Below are positions 1 to 8,689 of a DNA stretch of 64,000 bases, one piece after another. Every line of letters starts with the position of its first letter. The first letter of the stretch is position 1. The position numbers and the translations under genes were made by a program. The notes beneath the pieces are model-generated. The model saw only the letters and a list, made by a program, of their open reading frames with translations, was not told where the DNA came from and did not search any database. The stretch comes from Pseudosporangium ferrugineum. Its GTDB lineage: Bacteria > Actinomycetota > Actinomycetes > Mycobacteriales > Micromonosporaceae. The stretch spans positions 248,001-312,000 of the forward strand of contig NZ_PVZG01000004.1 in the NCBI RefSeq assembly GCF_003002065.1, written 5' to 3'.

Positions 1-3000
1 GTGTGCCTGCTCACCACGCCGCTGGCCGAGCTGGTCGTCGACGCGGTGTGGCCGCCGGACGCGCCGCTGCGGGTGCTGCAGACCGGCGGCGACCGGCTGC
101 GGGTACGCCCGCCGGCCGGCCTCCCGTTCGCGCTGGTCAACAACTACGGCCCGACGGAGAACACGGTGGTGGCCACGTCCGGCGCGGTGCCGCCCGGCGA
201 CCCGGCGGTGCTGCCGGCGATCGGTGTGCCGGTGGCGGGCGTACGGATCGAGATCCTCGACGACGAGCTGCGTCCCGTGGCCCCCGGCGAGGTCGGCGAG
301 CTGTACCTGGGCGGCGCCGCCCTGGCCCGCGGCTACCTCGGACGCCCGGACCTGACCGCCGACCGGTTCGTGCCGGATCCCCGGCCCGCGCTTCCCGGCG
401 ACCGGCTCTACCGCACCGGCGACCTGGGCCGGTGGCTGCCCGACGGCTCCATCGACTTCGCCGGGCGCAACGACGACCAGGTGAAGGTGCGCGGCCACCG
501 GATCGAACCGGCCGAGGTGGCCGCCGCGCTGCGCGAGCACCCGGACGTCGCCACCGCCCACGTGCAGGCCTTCCACCACGACGGGACCGGCGACGGGCAC
601 CTCGTCGGCTACGTGGTGCCGCGGGAGGCACGCAAGCTGCCCGCCACCCGTGACCTGCGCGAGCACCTGTCGGCCCGGCTGCCCGCGGCCCTGGTGCCGG
701 CCGCGTTCATCATCCTCGACGCCCTGCCCTGGGACCGCAACGGCAAGGTCGACCGGGCGGCGCTGCCGGCGCCGGACCTGCGCCGCCTGGCCACCGGGCC
801 GGCCGTGACGCCGCCGCGGTCGCCGCTGGAGCGCACGATCGCGACCGCCTGGGCGGAGGTCCTCAACGTCTCCGGCGTCGGCCTGGAGGACGACTTCTTC
901 CAGCTCGGCGGGCACTCCCTGGTGGCGACGCAGATCGTCACCCGGCTCCGGGAGGCGCTGGGCACGGAGATCCCGATCGGTACGCTGCTCGCCACGCCCA
1001 CGCTGGGCGCCTTCGCCGCCGCCGTCCAGGAGCTGCGCGAGTCCGGTGGGGCGGCGCGCGGGTTGCCGGCCATCGTCGCGGGCTCCGGCCCCGCCGACTC
1101 CCCCCTTTCCCTGCCGCAGCAACAGGTCTGGTTCCACAGCAAGCTGGCGCCGGACAGCCGGGCGTACCACGCCCAGGTGAGCCTGCGCGTCGTCGGGCCG
1201 CTCGACCTCGACGTCCTGGAGCGGGCCCTGACCGAGATCATCCGGCGCCACGAGAGCCTGCGGACCACGTACGTCGAACGGGACGGGCAGCCGCTGCAGT
1301 CGGTACGCCCGCCGGTGCCGGCCCGGCTCGATCGGGTCGACCTGTCCGCGACGCCGGAGGCGGACCGCGCCGCGCGCCTCGACGAGGTCATCCAGGCGGC
1401 CCTGGCCGACCCGTTCGACCTGCGCGAACCGCCCCTGGCCCGGTGGACCGCCGTACGGCTCGGCGCTGAGGAGCACGAGCTGATCCTGGTGGAACACCAC
1501 CTGGTGCACGACGGCTGGTCGTTCTCGGTGCTGATGGCCGAGCTCGAGGCACTGTACAACGCCTTCTCGGCCGGCGACGCGTCCCCGCTCCCGCCGCTGC
1601 CGGTGCAGTACCGCGACTACGTGGCCTGGCAACGGGACCTGCTCGACTCGCCCGAGATCACCCGGCAGCTGGAGTACTGGAAGGAGCGGCTGCGGGACGC
1701 GCCCACGGAACTGCATCTGCCCACCGACCGCCCCCGGCCGCCGGTGCAGACCTTCCGCGGCGACGTCGTACGCCTCCAGCTGTCGGCCGGCCTCCCCGCC
1801 CGGATCAGGGCGCTCGGCCGGCGCTACAACGTGACGTCGTACATGGTGATGTACGCGGCGTTCACGGCCCTGCTGCACCGCTACAGCGGGGACACCGACA
1901 TCTGCGTCGCGTCCGGGTTCGCCAACCGGCGGCTGGGCGAGAGCGAGCCGCTGATCGGCATGCTGGTGAACCCGGTCGTGCTGCGTACCCGGGTCGACGG
2001 CGCCATGCCGTTCCGGGAGCTGCTGGCCGCCGCCAAGGACGCGGTTCTCGGCGCGGCGGCGCACCAGGAGTGCCCGTTCCCGGTGGTCGTGGAGACGATG
2101 GCCGTGCGCCGCGACCCCTCGCGCAACCCGCTCGCGCAGGTCATGTTCAGCGCGCACGACTCCGCCGTCCGCAACCCGGAGCTCTGCACCGCCACCAGCA
2201 CCGTGTACGAGCGCAGCAACGGCTCGGCCAAGATGGACATCAACGTCATCGTGATGCCCCGGGCCAAGAACACCCTCGGCGACCGGCAGCACACCGACGA
2301 CCGCGTCACCCTGCTGTGGGAGTACAACAGCGACCTGTTCGACGCCGAGACCATGCGGCGGGTGTCCGGCGCGTACCTGCGGCTGCTGGCGGCGGCGGCC
2401 GAGGAGCCGACGCGGCGGGTCGGGCAGCTGCCGGTCCTGGACGCCGCCGAGCAGCGGCAACTGCTGGTGGAGCGCAACCGCCAGGAGGCCGCGGCGGTCC
2501 CGCTCGGCACCGGACCGGTGCACGAGGCGGTCGCCCGGTGGGCGGCGGAGCGGCCGGACCTGCTCGCCGTGTCCGACGGCAAGGAGGCGCTCACGTACGC
2601 CGAACTCGACGAGCGGGCCGCCCGGCTGGCCGTACGCCTCACCGCCGCGGGCGTGGGCCCGGAGACCATCGTCGGCGTCTGCCTGCCCCGCAGCGCGGAC
2701 CTGGTGGTGTCCGAGCTGGCCGTGCTGAAGGCCGGCGGCGCCTTCCTGTCGATGGACGAGGACAACCCGCGGGACCGGATCGCGTACATCCTGGACGAGT
2801 CGCGCGCGGGGCTGCTGATCACCACGGCGGAGCTGCGCGACCGGCTGGGGGTGAGCACGCCCGTCCTGGTGCCCGGCGACGGGCCGGACCCGGTGGCGGC
2901 CGCGGATCCGGTGCCGGTCACGCCCGGCACGCTCGCCTACGTCATCTACACCTCGGGATCCACCGGCCGGCCCAAGGGCGTGATGATCCAGCACCACGCG

Positions 3001-4257
3001 CTGGCGAACCTGGCCGCCTGGCACCTGCGGGAGACCGGTCTGCGGCCGGGCGACCGCGGCACGGTGGTGGCGTCGCCGGGGTTCGACTTCTCGGTGTGGG
3101 AGATCTGGCCCGCCCTGGTGGCCGGTGCCACGCTGTGCGTACCGGACCGGGCCGTGCTGGTGTCCCCGCCGGACCTGCGGCGCTGGCTGGACGACGAGCG
3201 GATCACGGTCTGCCTGCTGCCCACGCCGCTGGCCGAGGCGTTGCTGAACCAGTGGGAGCCGGGCTCGCTGGGCGCCCTGCGGGTCCTGCACGCCGCGGGC
3301 GACCGGCTCAACGTCCGCCCGCCCGCCGGCGCCGGGTTCACCCTGCACAACTCGTACGGGCCGACGGAGAACACCGCCATCTCCACCAGCGGGCCGGTCG
3401 TCGCCCGGGTGGAGCCGCCCGCGCTGCCCGACATCGGCCGGCCGATCTCCGGCACGTCCGCGTACCTGCTGGACGCCGAGCTCAATCCGGTGCCCGCCGG
3501 CGCGACCGGTGAGGTCTATCTCGGCGGCGCCGGGCTGGCCCGCGGCTACGCCCGCCGTCCCGACCTGACCGCCGACCGGTTCGTCCCGGACCCGTTCAGC
3601 GGTCGCGCGGGGGCCCGCCTGTACCGCACCGGCGACCTTGCCCGCTACCGGGCGGACGGCACGCTGGACTTCCTCGGCCGGGCCGACCGGCAGGTGAAGA
3701 TCCTCGGGTACCGCATCGAACCGGCCGAGGCGGCCGCGGCCCTGCGGACCCATCCCGCGGTCCTCGACAGCTACGTGCTGGGCCGGTCCGCGAACGCCGA
3801 CGGGTCGCCGGAGCTCGTCGCGTACCTCGTGGTCCGCGACGGCCATCCGGCGCCGGCGGAGCAGGAGATCCGCGATCATCTCCGGACGGTCCTCCCGGAG
3901 TACCTGATCCCGACGCACTTCGTCGTCCTGGACGCGCTGCCGCTGACCCGCAACGGCAAGGTCGACGTCGCGGCGCTGCCGGCGGCGGACGCCGGAGCGG
4001 CCGGGCCGCTGGGGCCGGAGGGCGAGCTCGAGCGCACGCTCGCCGGGATCTGGGCGGAGGTGCTGGGCCGCGACGGGATCGGCCGCAACGACAACTTCTA
4101 CGTGCTCGGCGGCAACTCGCTGCAGCTGGTGCAGGCCCACCACCGGATGACCAGCCGGCTGCGGGTCGAGTTCCCGCTGGTCGAGCTGTTCGAACGACCC
4201 ACCATTCACGAGCTTGCCGGATACCTCGAAGGGCTGGCCCCCGCCGGATCGGCGTGA
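1..4257 (+). CDS. Non-ribosomal peptide synthetase, 5'-truncated (A-PCP-C-A-PCP)
   Basis: Activates and couples two amino acids on carrier domains. The left edge lies inside an adenylation domain, so the GTG at base 1 is an internal codon rather than a start. Visible order: C-terminal half of A1 (NNYGPTEN about residue 47, NGKVD about 247), PCP1 with LGGHS (Ser306), a condensation domain with an intact HHLVHDG (His499-Gly505), complete A2 with TSGSTGRPKG (984-993), YRTGD (1208-1212) and NGKVD (Lys1320), then PCP2 with LGGNS (Ser1373) and stop. No epimerase, methylation or thioesterase domain is seen. The specificity region of A2 reads FDFSVWEIW, but I cannot assign a substrate. The product must pass to another subunit, because the protein ends on a carrier. 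It lies 40 bp before an MbtH gene, the usual helper for such A domains. Confidence 0.95.
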   Translation: MCLLTTPLAELVVDAVWPPDAPLRVLQTGGDRLRVRPPAGLPFALVNNYGPTENTVVATSGAVPPGDPAVLPAIGVPVAGVRIEILDDELRPVAPGEVGELYLGGAALARGYLGRPDLTADRFVPDPRPALPGDRLYRTGDLGRWLPDGSIDFAGRNDDQVKVRGHRIEPAEVAAALREHPDVATAHVQAFHHDGTGDGHLVGYVVPREARKLPATRDLREHLSARLPAALVPAAFIILDALPWDRNGKVDRAALPAPDLRRLATGPAVTPPRSPLERTIATAWAEVLNVSGVGLEDDFFQLGGHSLVATQIVTRLREALGTEIPIGTLLATPTLGAFAAAVQELRESGGAARGLPAIVAGSGPADSPLSLPQQQVWFHSKLAPDSRAYHAQVSLRVVGPLDLDVLERALTEIIRRHESLRTTYVERDGQPLQSVRPPVPARLDRVDLSATPEADRAARLDEVIQAALADPFDLREPPLARWTAVRLGAEEHELILVEHHLVHDGWSFSVLMAELEALYNAFSAGDASPLPPLPVQYRDYVAWQRDLLDSPEITRQLEYWKERLRDAPTELHLPTDRPRPPVQTFRGDVVRLQLSAGLPARIRALGRRYNVTSYMVMYAAFTALLHRYSGDTDICVASGFANRRLGESEPLIGMLVNPVVLRTRVDGAMPFRELLAAAKDAVLGAAAHQECPFPVVVETMAVRRDPSRNPLAQVMFSAHDSAVRNPELCTATSTVYERSNGSAKMDINVIVMPRAKNTLGDRQHTDDRVTLLWEYNSDLFDAETMRRVSGAYLRLLAAAAEEPTRRVGQLPVLDAAEQRQLLVERNRQEAAAVPLGTGPVHEAVARWAAERPDLLAVSDGKEALTYAELDERAARLAVRLTAAGVGPETIVGVCLPRSADLVVSELAVLKAGGAFLSMDEDNPRDRIAYILDESRAGLLITTAELRDRLGVSTPVLVPGDGPDPVAAADPVPVTPGTLAYVIYTSGSTGRPKGVMIQHHALANLAAWHLRETGLRPGDRGTVVASPGFDFSVWEIWPALVAGATLCVPDRAVLVSPPDLRRWLDDERITVCLLPTPLAEALLNQWEPGSLGALRVLHAAGDRLNVRPPAGAGFTLHNSYGPTENTAISTSGPVVARVEPPALPDIGRPISGTSAYLLDAELNPVPAGATGEVYLGGAGLARGYARRPDLTADRFVPDPFSGRAGARLYRTGDLARYRADGTLDFLGRADRQVKILGYRIEPAEAAAALRTHPAVLDSYVLGRSANADGSPELVAYLVVRDGHPAPAEQEIRDHLRTVLPEYLIPTHFVVLDALPLTRNGKVDVAALPAADAGAAGPLGPEGELERTLAGIWAEVLGRDGIGRNDNFYVLGGNSLQLVQAHHRMTSRLRVEFPLVELFERPTIHELAGYLEGLAPAGSA

Positions 4258-4297
4258 GCGGACGGCCGGCAGCGATCGCAACGACAGGAGGAGCCCC

Positions 4298-4495
4298 ATG
4301 TTCGAGGACGACGACGACCGGGAGTACCGGGTGGTCCGCAACGACGAGGAGCAGTACTCGATCTGGCCCGTCACGCACGACCTGCCGCCCGGCTGGCAGG
4401 AGGCCGGCCCGCGCGGCGACAAGGCCGCCTGCCTGCGGCACATCGGCGAGGTGTGGACCGACCTGCGTCCGCTCAGTGCGCGTAGCGGTGCCTGA
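4298..4495 (+). CDS. MbtH-like NRPS accessory protein
   Basis: A 65-residue chaperone-like partner that binds adenylation domains and supports their solubility and activity. The family signature is complete: NDEEQYSIWP, then PPGW, then CLRHIGEVWTDLRP near the C-terminus. The ATG at 4298 follows AGGAGG at a good distance. A longer in-frame reading from 4214 would overlap the NRPS and adds residues not found in the family, so I reject it. It lies between the NRPS and the methoxymalonyl cassette, six bases before the next start, and so is probably co-transcribed with both. Confidence 0.95.
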   Translation: MFEDDDDREYRVVRNDEEQYSIWPVTHDLPPGWQEAGPRGDKAACLRHIGEVWTDLRPLSARSGA

Positions 4496-4501
4496 GCGCC
4501 G

Positions 4502-5371
4502 ATGACGACCACCGGAGTTCCGACGTTCCTGGTGCTGGGCGCCGGGGTGATGGGCACCGGCATCGCCGGCCTGGCGCTGCTGCACGGCGCCGGCGTGGTG
4601 CTGGCCGACATCGACGAGGCGGCGCTGGCCCGGGCGCGGGCCGGCACGGCCGACGCCGCCCGGATGGCCCGCCTGGTCGGCGCCGCCCCCGCCGACCTGT
4701 CCCCCGGCACGCTGAGCACCACCACAGAGGCGGCAGCGGCCGTCCGGACGCGACCGCCGACGGTGGTGATCGAGGCGGTCACCGAGGATCCGGCCCGCAA
4801 GGCCGCCGTCCTCAAGGACATCGCCGCCGCGGTGCCGCCCGGCACCCCGCTGATCTCGAACACCTCGTCGATCCCGGTCGACGAGCTGGCCGGCGGCGTG
4901 CCGCGCCCCGGCGACCTGCTGGGCGTGCACTTCATGAACCCGGCGTACCTGATCCCGACGGTGGAGCTGATCAAGGGCCCGCGCACCTCCCCGGAGGCGG
5001 TCGCGGGGGCGATGGCCGCGCTGACGGCCCTGCGGCGCACGGCGATCGTGGTCCGCGACGCGCCGGGCTTCGTCACCAGCCGCCTGCTGCACCCGATGAT
5101 CAACGACGCGGCGCGGGTGGTGCAGGAGGGCACCGCGTCGGTGCAGGACGTCGACACCCTGATGCAGAGCTGCCTCGGGCACCGGACGGGCCCGCTGCGC
5201 ACCGCCGACCTGATCGGCATCGACAACCTGGTCGACTCGCTGCTGGTGCTGCACGCCCGCACCGGCGACGAGCGGTGCCGCCCGTGCGACCTGCTGCAGG
5301 AGATGGCCCGCGACGGCCGCCACGGACGCAAGAGCGGCCGGGGCTTCTACGAGTACACGAAGGTGGGCTGA
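4502..5371 (+). CDS. 3-hydroxyacyl-CoA dehydrogenase-like, FkbK type (methoxymalonyl-ACP pathway)
   Basis: A 289-residue NAD(P)-dependent dehydrogenase. The N-terminal Rossmann motif GAGVMGTGIAG (residues 13-23) is followed by an acidic D-I-D after the second strand. Further on come SNTSSIPVDEL and GVHFMNPAYLIPTVEL, typical of the 3-hydroxyacyl-CoA dehydrogenase family, and an all-helical C-terminal domain. In methoxymalonyl-ACP pathways the FkbK/AsmF-type enzyme oxidises the glyceryl-derived ACP thioester. The role here is assigned by context: J-, I-, H- and G-type genes follow directly. The stop overlaps the next ATG (TGATG), which indicates translational coupling. An ordinary fatty-acid dehydrogenase is unlikely in this setting. 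Confidence 0.88.
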   Translation: MTTTGVPTFLVLGAGVMGTGIAGLALLHGAGVVLADIDEAALARARAGTADAARMARLVGAAPADLSPGTLSTTTEAAAAVRTRPPTVVIEAVTEDPARKAAVLKDIAAAVPPGTPLISNTSSIPVDELAGGVPRPGDLLGVHFMNPAYLIPTVELIKGPRTSPEAVAGAMAALTALRRTAIVVRDAPGFVTSRLLHPMINDAARVVQEGTASVQDVDTLMQSCLGHRTGPLRTADLIGIDNLVDSLLVLHARTGDERCRPCDLLQEMARDGRHGRKSGRGFYEYTKVG

Positions 5372-5634
5372 TGACTACCAGCACCGAGAACGGCCGGGTG
5401 GAGAAGGACCTGGCGGTGTTCCTGCGCGAGCGCACCGGCTCGGACTGGGCCGCCGACAGCGACCTGTTCGCCGAGGGCGGCCTGTCCTCACTGTTCGCCA
5501 TGGAACTGGTCGTGCACCTGGAGAACACCTTCGGCATCACGATCTCTGGGGCGGACCTGCAACTGGCGAACTTCCGGACGATCGCGGCGATGGCCGGCCT
5601 CGTGGCGCGGCTGCGGGAACCGGCCGGTGACTGA
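5371..5634 (+). CDS. Discrete acyl carrier protein, FkbJ type
   Basis: An 87-residue stand-alone carrier on which the hydroxy-/methoxymalonyl unit is expected to be built. The phosphopantetheine site reads GGLSSLFAMEL. Ser40 is the expected attachment residue, and the Asp usual before it is replaced by Ser39. Helix II with FAMELV and the downstream ...ISGADL... pattern fit the extender-unit ACPs of FkbJ/AsmACP type rather than modular PKS carriers. The start overlaps the upstream stop by one base, and the end overlaps the next GTG by eight bases. Confidence 0.88.
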   Translation: MTTSTENGRVEKDLAVFLRERTGSDWAADSDLFAEGGLSSLFAMELVVHLENTFGITISGADLQLANFRTIAAMAGLVARLREPAGD

Positions 5635-6760
5635 CCACGCCGCGCTGGTCACCGAGGTGACCGGCGATCGGGCGGAGGACTGGGACCGGTCCGGGAGCAT
5701 CCCGGTCGAGCTGCTCCGCGAGCTGGGCAAGAGCGGCACGCTGTGCGCGCAGGTGTCCGGCGAGTACGGCGGCGCGGGCCTGGACAGCCGGGCGAACGGC
5801 GAGCTGACCGCCCACGCCGGCAGCCTGTGCAGCTCGCTGCGCAGCGTGATGACCTCGCAGGGGATGGCCGCCTGGACCGTGCAGCGGCTGGGCGGCGCCG
5901 GGCAGCGGGCGGCCGTGCTGCCGGCGCTGACCACCGGCTCGCTCGCCGCGGTGGGCTTCAGCGAACCGCAGGCCGGCAGCGACCTCTCCGCGATGACCAC
6001 GGAGATCCGCGAGGACGGCGACGCGGTGGTGGTGACCGGGCGCAAGAAGTGGGTCACCGCCGCCGCGTACGCGGACCTGCTCGTGGTGTTCGGCCGCTAC
6101 GGCACCGGCGGCGGCGCCGTGGTGGTGCCCCGCGACGCCCCGGGCGTCACCGTCTCGCCGATCACCGACGCGCTCGGCTGCCGCGCGGCGGGCCACGCCG
6201 ACGTCATGCTCGACGCGGTCCGGCTGCCCCGCGAGAGCCTGCTGGAGTCCGCCGGGGCGCCGCTGTCGCTGCTGGCCACCGTGGCCCTGACCTACGGCCG
6301 GATGTCGGTGGCGTGGGGGTGCGTCGGCATCCTCGACGCCTGCGTCGCCGAGGCGGTGCGGCACGCGGCCGGCCGGTCCCAGTTCGGCCGGCCGCTGGCC
6401 GAGCACCAGCTGGTCGCCGGCCACCTCGCCGACCTGTACGTCGCCGCGCAGATCGCCCGCCGCGGCTGCGAGCACGCGAGCGGGTGCTGGGACGAGGGTG
6501 CCAGCGACCTGGCGACCGCGGCCGTGCTCGCCAAGCACGTCAGCGCGACGCAGGCGGCGGCCGGGGCGCGGACGGCGGTGCAGGTCCTGGGATCGGCCGG
6601 GGCCCGCGACGGCGGCCCGGTCGCTCGCGCGTACCGGGACGTGAAGCTGATGGAGATCATCGAGGGCAGCAACGAGCTGAGCCGGCTGGTGCTCGCGGAG
6701 AACCTCGTGCGCCGCGCCCCGAGGGAAGGCCGCGCCCCGAGAGAAGGAGGAACCCGATGA
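5627..6760 (+). CDS. Acyl-CoA dehydrogenase-like, FkbI type (methoxymalonyl-ACP pathway)
   Basis: A 377-residue FAD enzyme of the acyl-CoA dehydrogenase fold. Motifs include GFSEPQAGSDLSAM (flavin-binding middle domain), a basic SQFGRPLAEHQLV helix in the C-terminal domain, and IIEGSNELSRL near the end, which keeps the catalytic-type Glu. FkbI/AsmE homologues carry out the second oxidation on the carrier-bound C3 unit during hydroxymalonyl-ACP formation. The GTG at 5627 overlaps the ACP stop by eight bases, and the end overlaps the next ATG (ATGA). Position and length match this family. Confidence 0.88.
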   Translation: MTDHAALVTEVTGDRAEDWDRSGSIPVELLRELGKSGTLCAQVSGEYGGAGLDSRANGELTAHAGSLCSSLRSVMTSQGMAAWTVQRLGGAGQRAAVLPALTTGSLAAVGFSEPQAGSDLSAMTTEIREDGDAVVVTGRKKWVTAAAYADLLVVFGRYGTGGGAVVVPRDAPGVTVSPITDALGCRAAGHADVMLDAVRLPRESLLESAGAPLSLLATVALTYGRMSVAWGCVGILDACVAEAVRHAAGRSQFGRPLAEHQLVAGHLADLYVAAQIARRGCEHASGCWDEGASDLATAAVLAKHVSATQAAAGARTAVQVLGSAGARDGGPVARAYRDVKLMEIIEGSNELSRLVLAENLVRRAPREGRAPREGGTR

Positions 6761-7839
6761 GCGAGGCCAAGACCGTCAAGTGCGTGGTCTGGGATCTCGA
6801 CCACACGCTGTGGCAGGGCACCCTGCTGGAGGGCGACGACCTGAGCATCACCGACGAGATGCGCGCCGTCATCCGGGGGCTCGACGAGCGCGGCATCCTG
6901 CAGTCGGTGGCCAGCAAGAACGACCACGATCTCGCCTGGGAACGGCTGGAGAGCCTGGGCCTCGCCGAATACTTCCTGCTCCCCCGCATCGGCTGGGGCG
7001 CGAAGTCTGCGGCGGTCGAGGAGATCGCCGCGGAGCTGAAGTTCGCGCTCGACACCATCGCCTTCGTCGACGACCAGCCGGTCGAACGCGCGGAGGTCGC
7101 TTTCACGCTGCCGCAGGTGCGCTGCTACCCGGCCGAGCAGGCACTGTCCCTTCTGGACCTGCCCGAGTTCACCCCGGCGCGGGTGACGGTGGACGCCCGG
7201 CGCCGGCGGCAGATGTACCAGGCCGGGTTCAGCCGGGACGCGGCGCGCGCGGCGCACCGGGGGCCGGACGCGGAGTTCCTGCGCTCGCTGGGGCTGCGCA
7301 TGACGATCGCGCGGGCCGACGAGGAGAGCCTCGGCCGGCTCGAGGAACTCACCCTGCGCACCAGCCAGATGAACGCGACCGGGGTGCACTACTCCGAGGA
7401 CGCGCTGCTCGGCCTGCTCGGCGACCCGGCGCACGAGGTGCTGGCGGTGACCATGGCCGACCGGTTCGGCGACCACGGCGCGGTCGGCATCGTCCTGGTG
7501 GCCCGGGCGGCCGGGGTCTGGCACCTCAAGCTGCTGGCGACCTCGTGCCGGGTGGTGACGTGGGGCGCCGGCTCGACGGTGCTGAGCTGGCTCAGCGACC
7601 AGGCGGCGCGCGCCGGCGTCCACCTCGTGGCGGACTTCCGGCGTACGGACCGGAACCGAATGATGGAGGTCGCCTACCGCTTCGCCGGGTTCACCGCCGA
7701 TCCGTGCGCCTGCCTGGCGGCGCTCCCGGCGACCGGCGAGTTCGAGCGGCTGCACCTGGTGCCGGCCCCGCAGCCGCCGTCGCCGACGGTGACCGTGGAG
7801 GCGGTCGAGCTCGACCGGCCGGCCGTGCTCGACCGCTGA
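6757..7839 (+). CDS. FkbH-like HAD-superfamily glyceryl-ACP synthase
   Basis: A 360-residue protein expected to dephosphorylate 1,3-bisphosphoglycerate and load the glyceryl unit on the discrete ACP, the entry step to methoxymalonyl-ACP. The N-terminal HAD motif I reads WDLDHTLW with Asp13 and Asp15. ASKNDHD (motif II region) and FVDDQPVERAEV (motif IV) follow. The C-terminal part is GNAT-like, with TSQMNATG and a DRFGDHGAVG stretch typical of FkbH. The ATGA overlap with the upstream gene supports the start. Its stop abuts the convergent methyltransferase with no intervening base. Confidence 0.95.
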   Translation: MSEAKTVKCVVWDLDHTLWQGTLLEGDDLSITDEMRAVIRGLDERGILQSVASKNDHDLAWERLESLGLAEYFLLPRIGWGAKSAAVEEIAAELKFALDTIAFVDDQPVERAEVAFTLPQVRCYPAEQALSLLDLPEFTPARVTVDARRRRQMYQAGFSRDAARAAHRGPDAEFLRSLGLRMTIARADEESLGRLEELTLRTSQMNATGVHYSEDALLGLLGDPAHEVLAVTMADRFGDHGAVGIVLVARAAGVWHLKLLATSCRVVTWGAGSTVLSWLSDQAARAGVHLVADFRRTDRNRMMEVAYRFAGFTADPCACLAALPATGEFERLHLVPAPQPPSPTVTVEAVELDRPAVLDR

Positions 7840-8514
7840 TCAGGCCGTCCGCTTGCGGACCAGGGTGATGCCGTCGGCCATCGGCAGCATCGCCAGGTCG
7901 ACCCGCTCGTCGGTGTGCAGGGCCTTGTTCAGCTCGCGGATCGCCACGGTGTCCGGGTCGTCGGCGGCGGGGTCGACGACCCGGCCGAAGAGCAGGGTGT
8001 TGTCGATGACCAGCAGCCCGCCCGGCCGCACGAGCGGCAGCGACCGCTCGTAGTAGTCGCGGTAGCCGGCCTTGTCGGCGTCCACGAAGACCAGGTCGAA
8101 GCCGCCGGGCCCGAACGCCGGGTCGTCGAGCAACCCGGCCAGCACGCCGGTGGCCGGGCCCACCCGCACCTCGATCCGGTCGCCGACGCCGGCCCGCTCC
8201 CAGTACGGCCGCCCGATCGCCGGCCACCGCCCGGTGATGTCGCAGGTGACGACCTGGCCGCCCGGCGGCAGTCCACGGGCGAGGCAGAGCGTGCTGTAAC
8301 CGGTGTAGGTGCCGATCTCCAGCACCGACGACGCACCGGTCGCGGCGACCAGCAGGGAAAGGAGCTGTCCCTCCTCCGGGGAAACGGGGAACGTCTGCCC
8401 GCCCGGCAATTTGGCGCTCTCCTCCCGCAGCTCGCGGAGCACGTCGTCCTCGCGCCGGGAAACCGATCCGACGTAGTCCAGCAATTCCTCGGAAAATCGC
8501 AGCTGGGATGCCAT
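7840..8514 (-). CDS. O-methyltransferase, FkbG type (CCoAOMT-like)
   Basis: A 224-residue SAM-dependent O-methyltransferase predicted to convert hydroxymalonyl-ACP to methoxymalonyl-ACP. SAM motif I is [11 protein letters not shown] (about residues 64-74), and the metal/substrate motif [13 protein letters not shown] (143-155) is characteristic of the caffeoyl-CoA O-methyltransferase fold to which FkbG belongs. It is the only cassette member on the reverse strand: its TGA touches the stop of the FkbH gene, so the two operons converge, while its start faces the NRPS at 8690. It could instead methylate the finished peptide, but the complete five-gene set makes the extender role more likely. Confidence 0.88.
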   Translation of the reverse strand: MASQLRFSEELLDYVGSVSRREDDVLRELREESAKLPGGQTFPVSPEEGQLLSLLVAATGASSVLEIGTYTGYSTLCLARGLPPGGQVVTCDITGRWPAIGRPYWERAGVGDRIEVRVGPATGVLAGLLDDPAFGPGGFDLVFVDADKAGYRDYYERSLPLVRPGGLLVIDNTLLFGRVVDPAADDPDTVAIRELNKALHTDERVDLAMLPMADGITLVRKRTA

Positions 8515-8689
8515 GCGGCCACCCTATTCCGGCACCTGTGCGGCGTAGGGGGTGGAAGACCCGCAAGTGCACGGAATCCGTCCCTCGCGGCCATTCGAGC
8601 GGTTTGCCGGCCCGGCCGGGTCACCGTTCTGGGTAATTTCGGCTCACGCACTTCCGCGGTGCGTTCACATCCTTGAGGGGTTATCCGTC
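8515..8689. promoter_or_regulatory. Divergent intergenic region, FkbG-type gene / NRPS
   Basis: 175 bases between two divergent starts, so it should hold promoters for both the methyltransferase and the second NRPS operon. The NRPS ATG at 8690 follows a GAGGGG ribosome-binding site (8675-8680). I see no convincing -35/-10 pair or palindrome. Confidence 0.4.
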
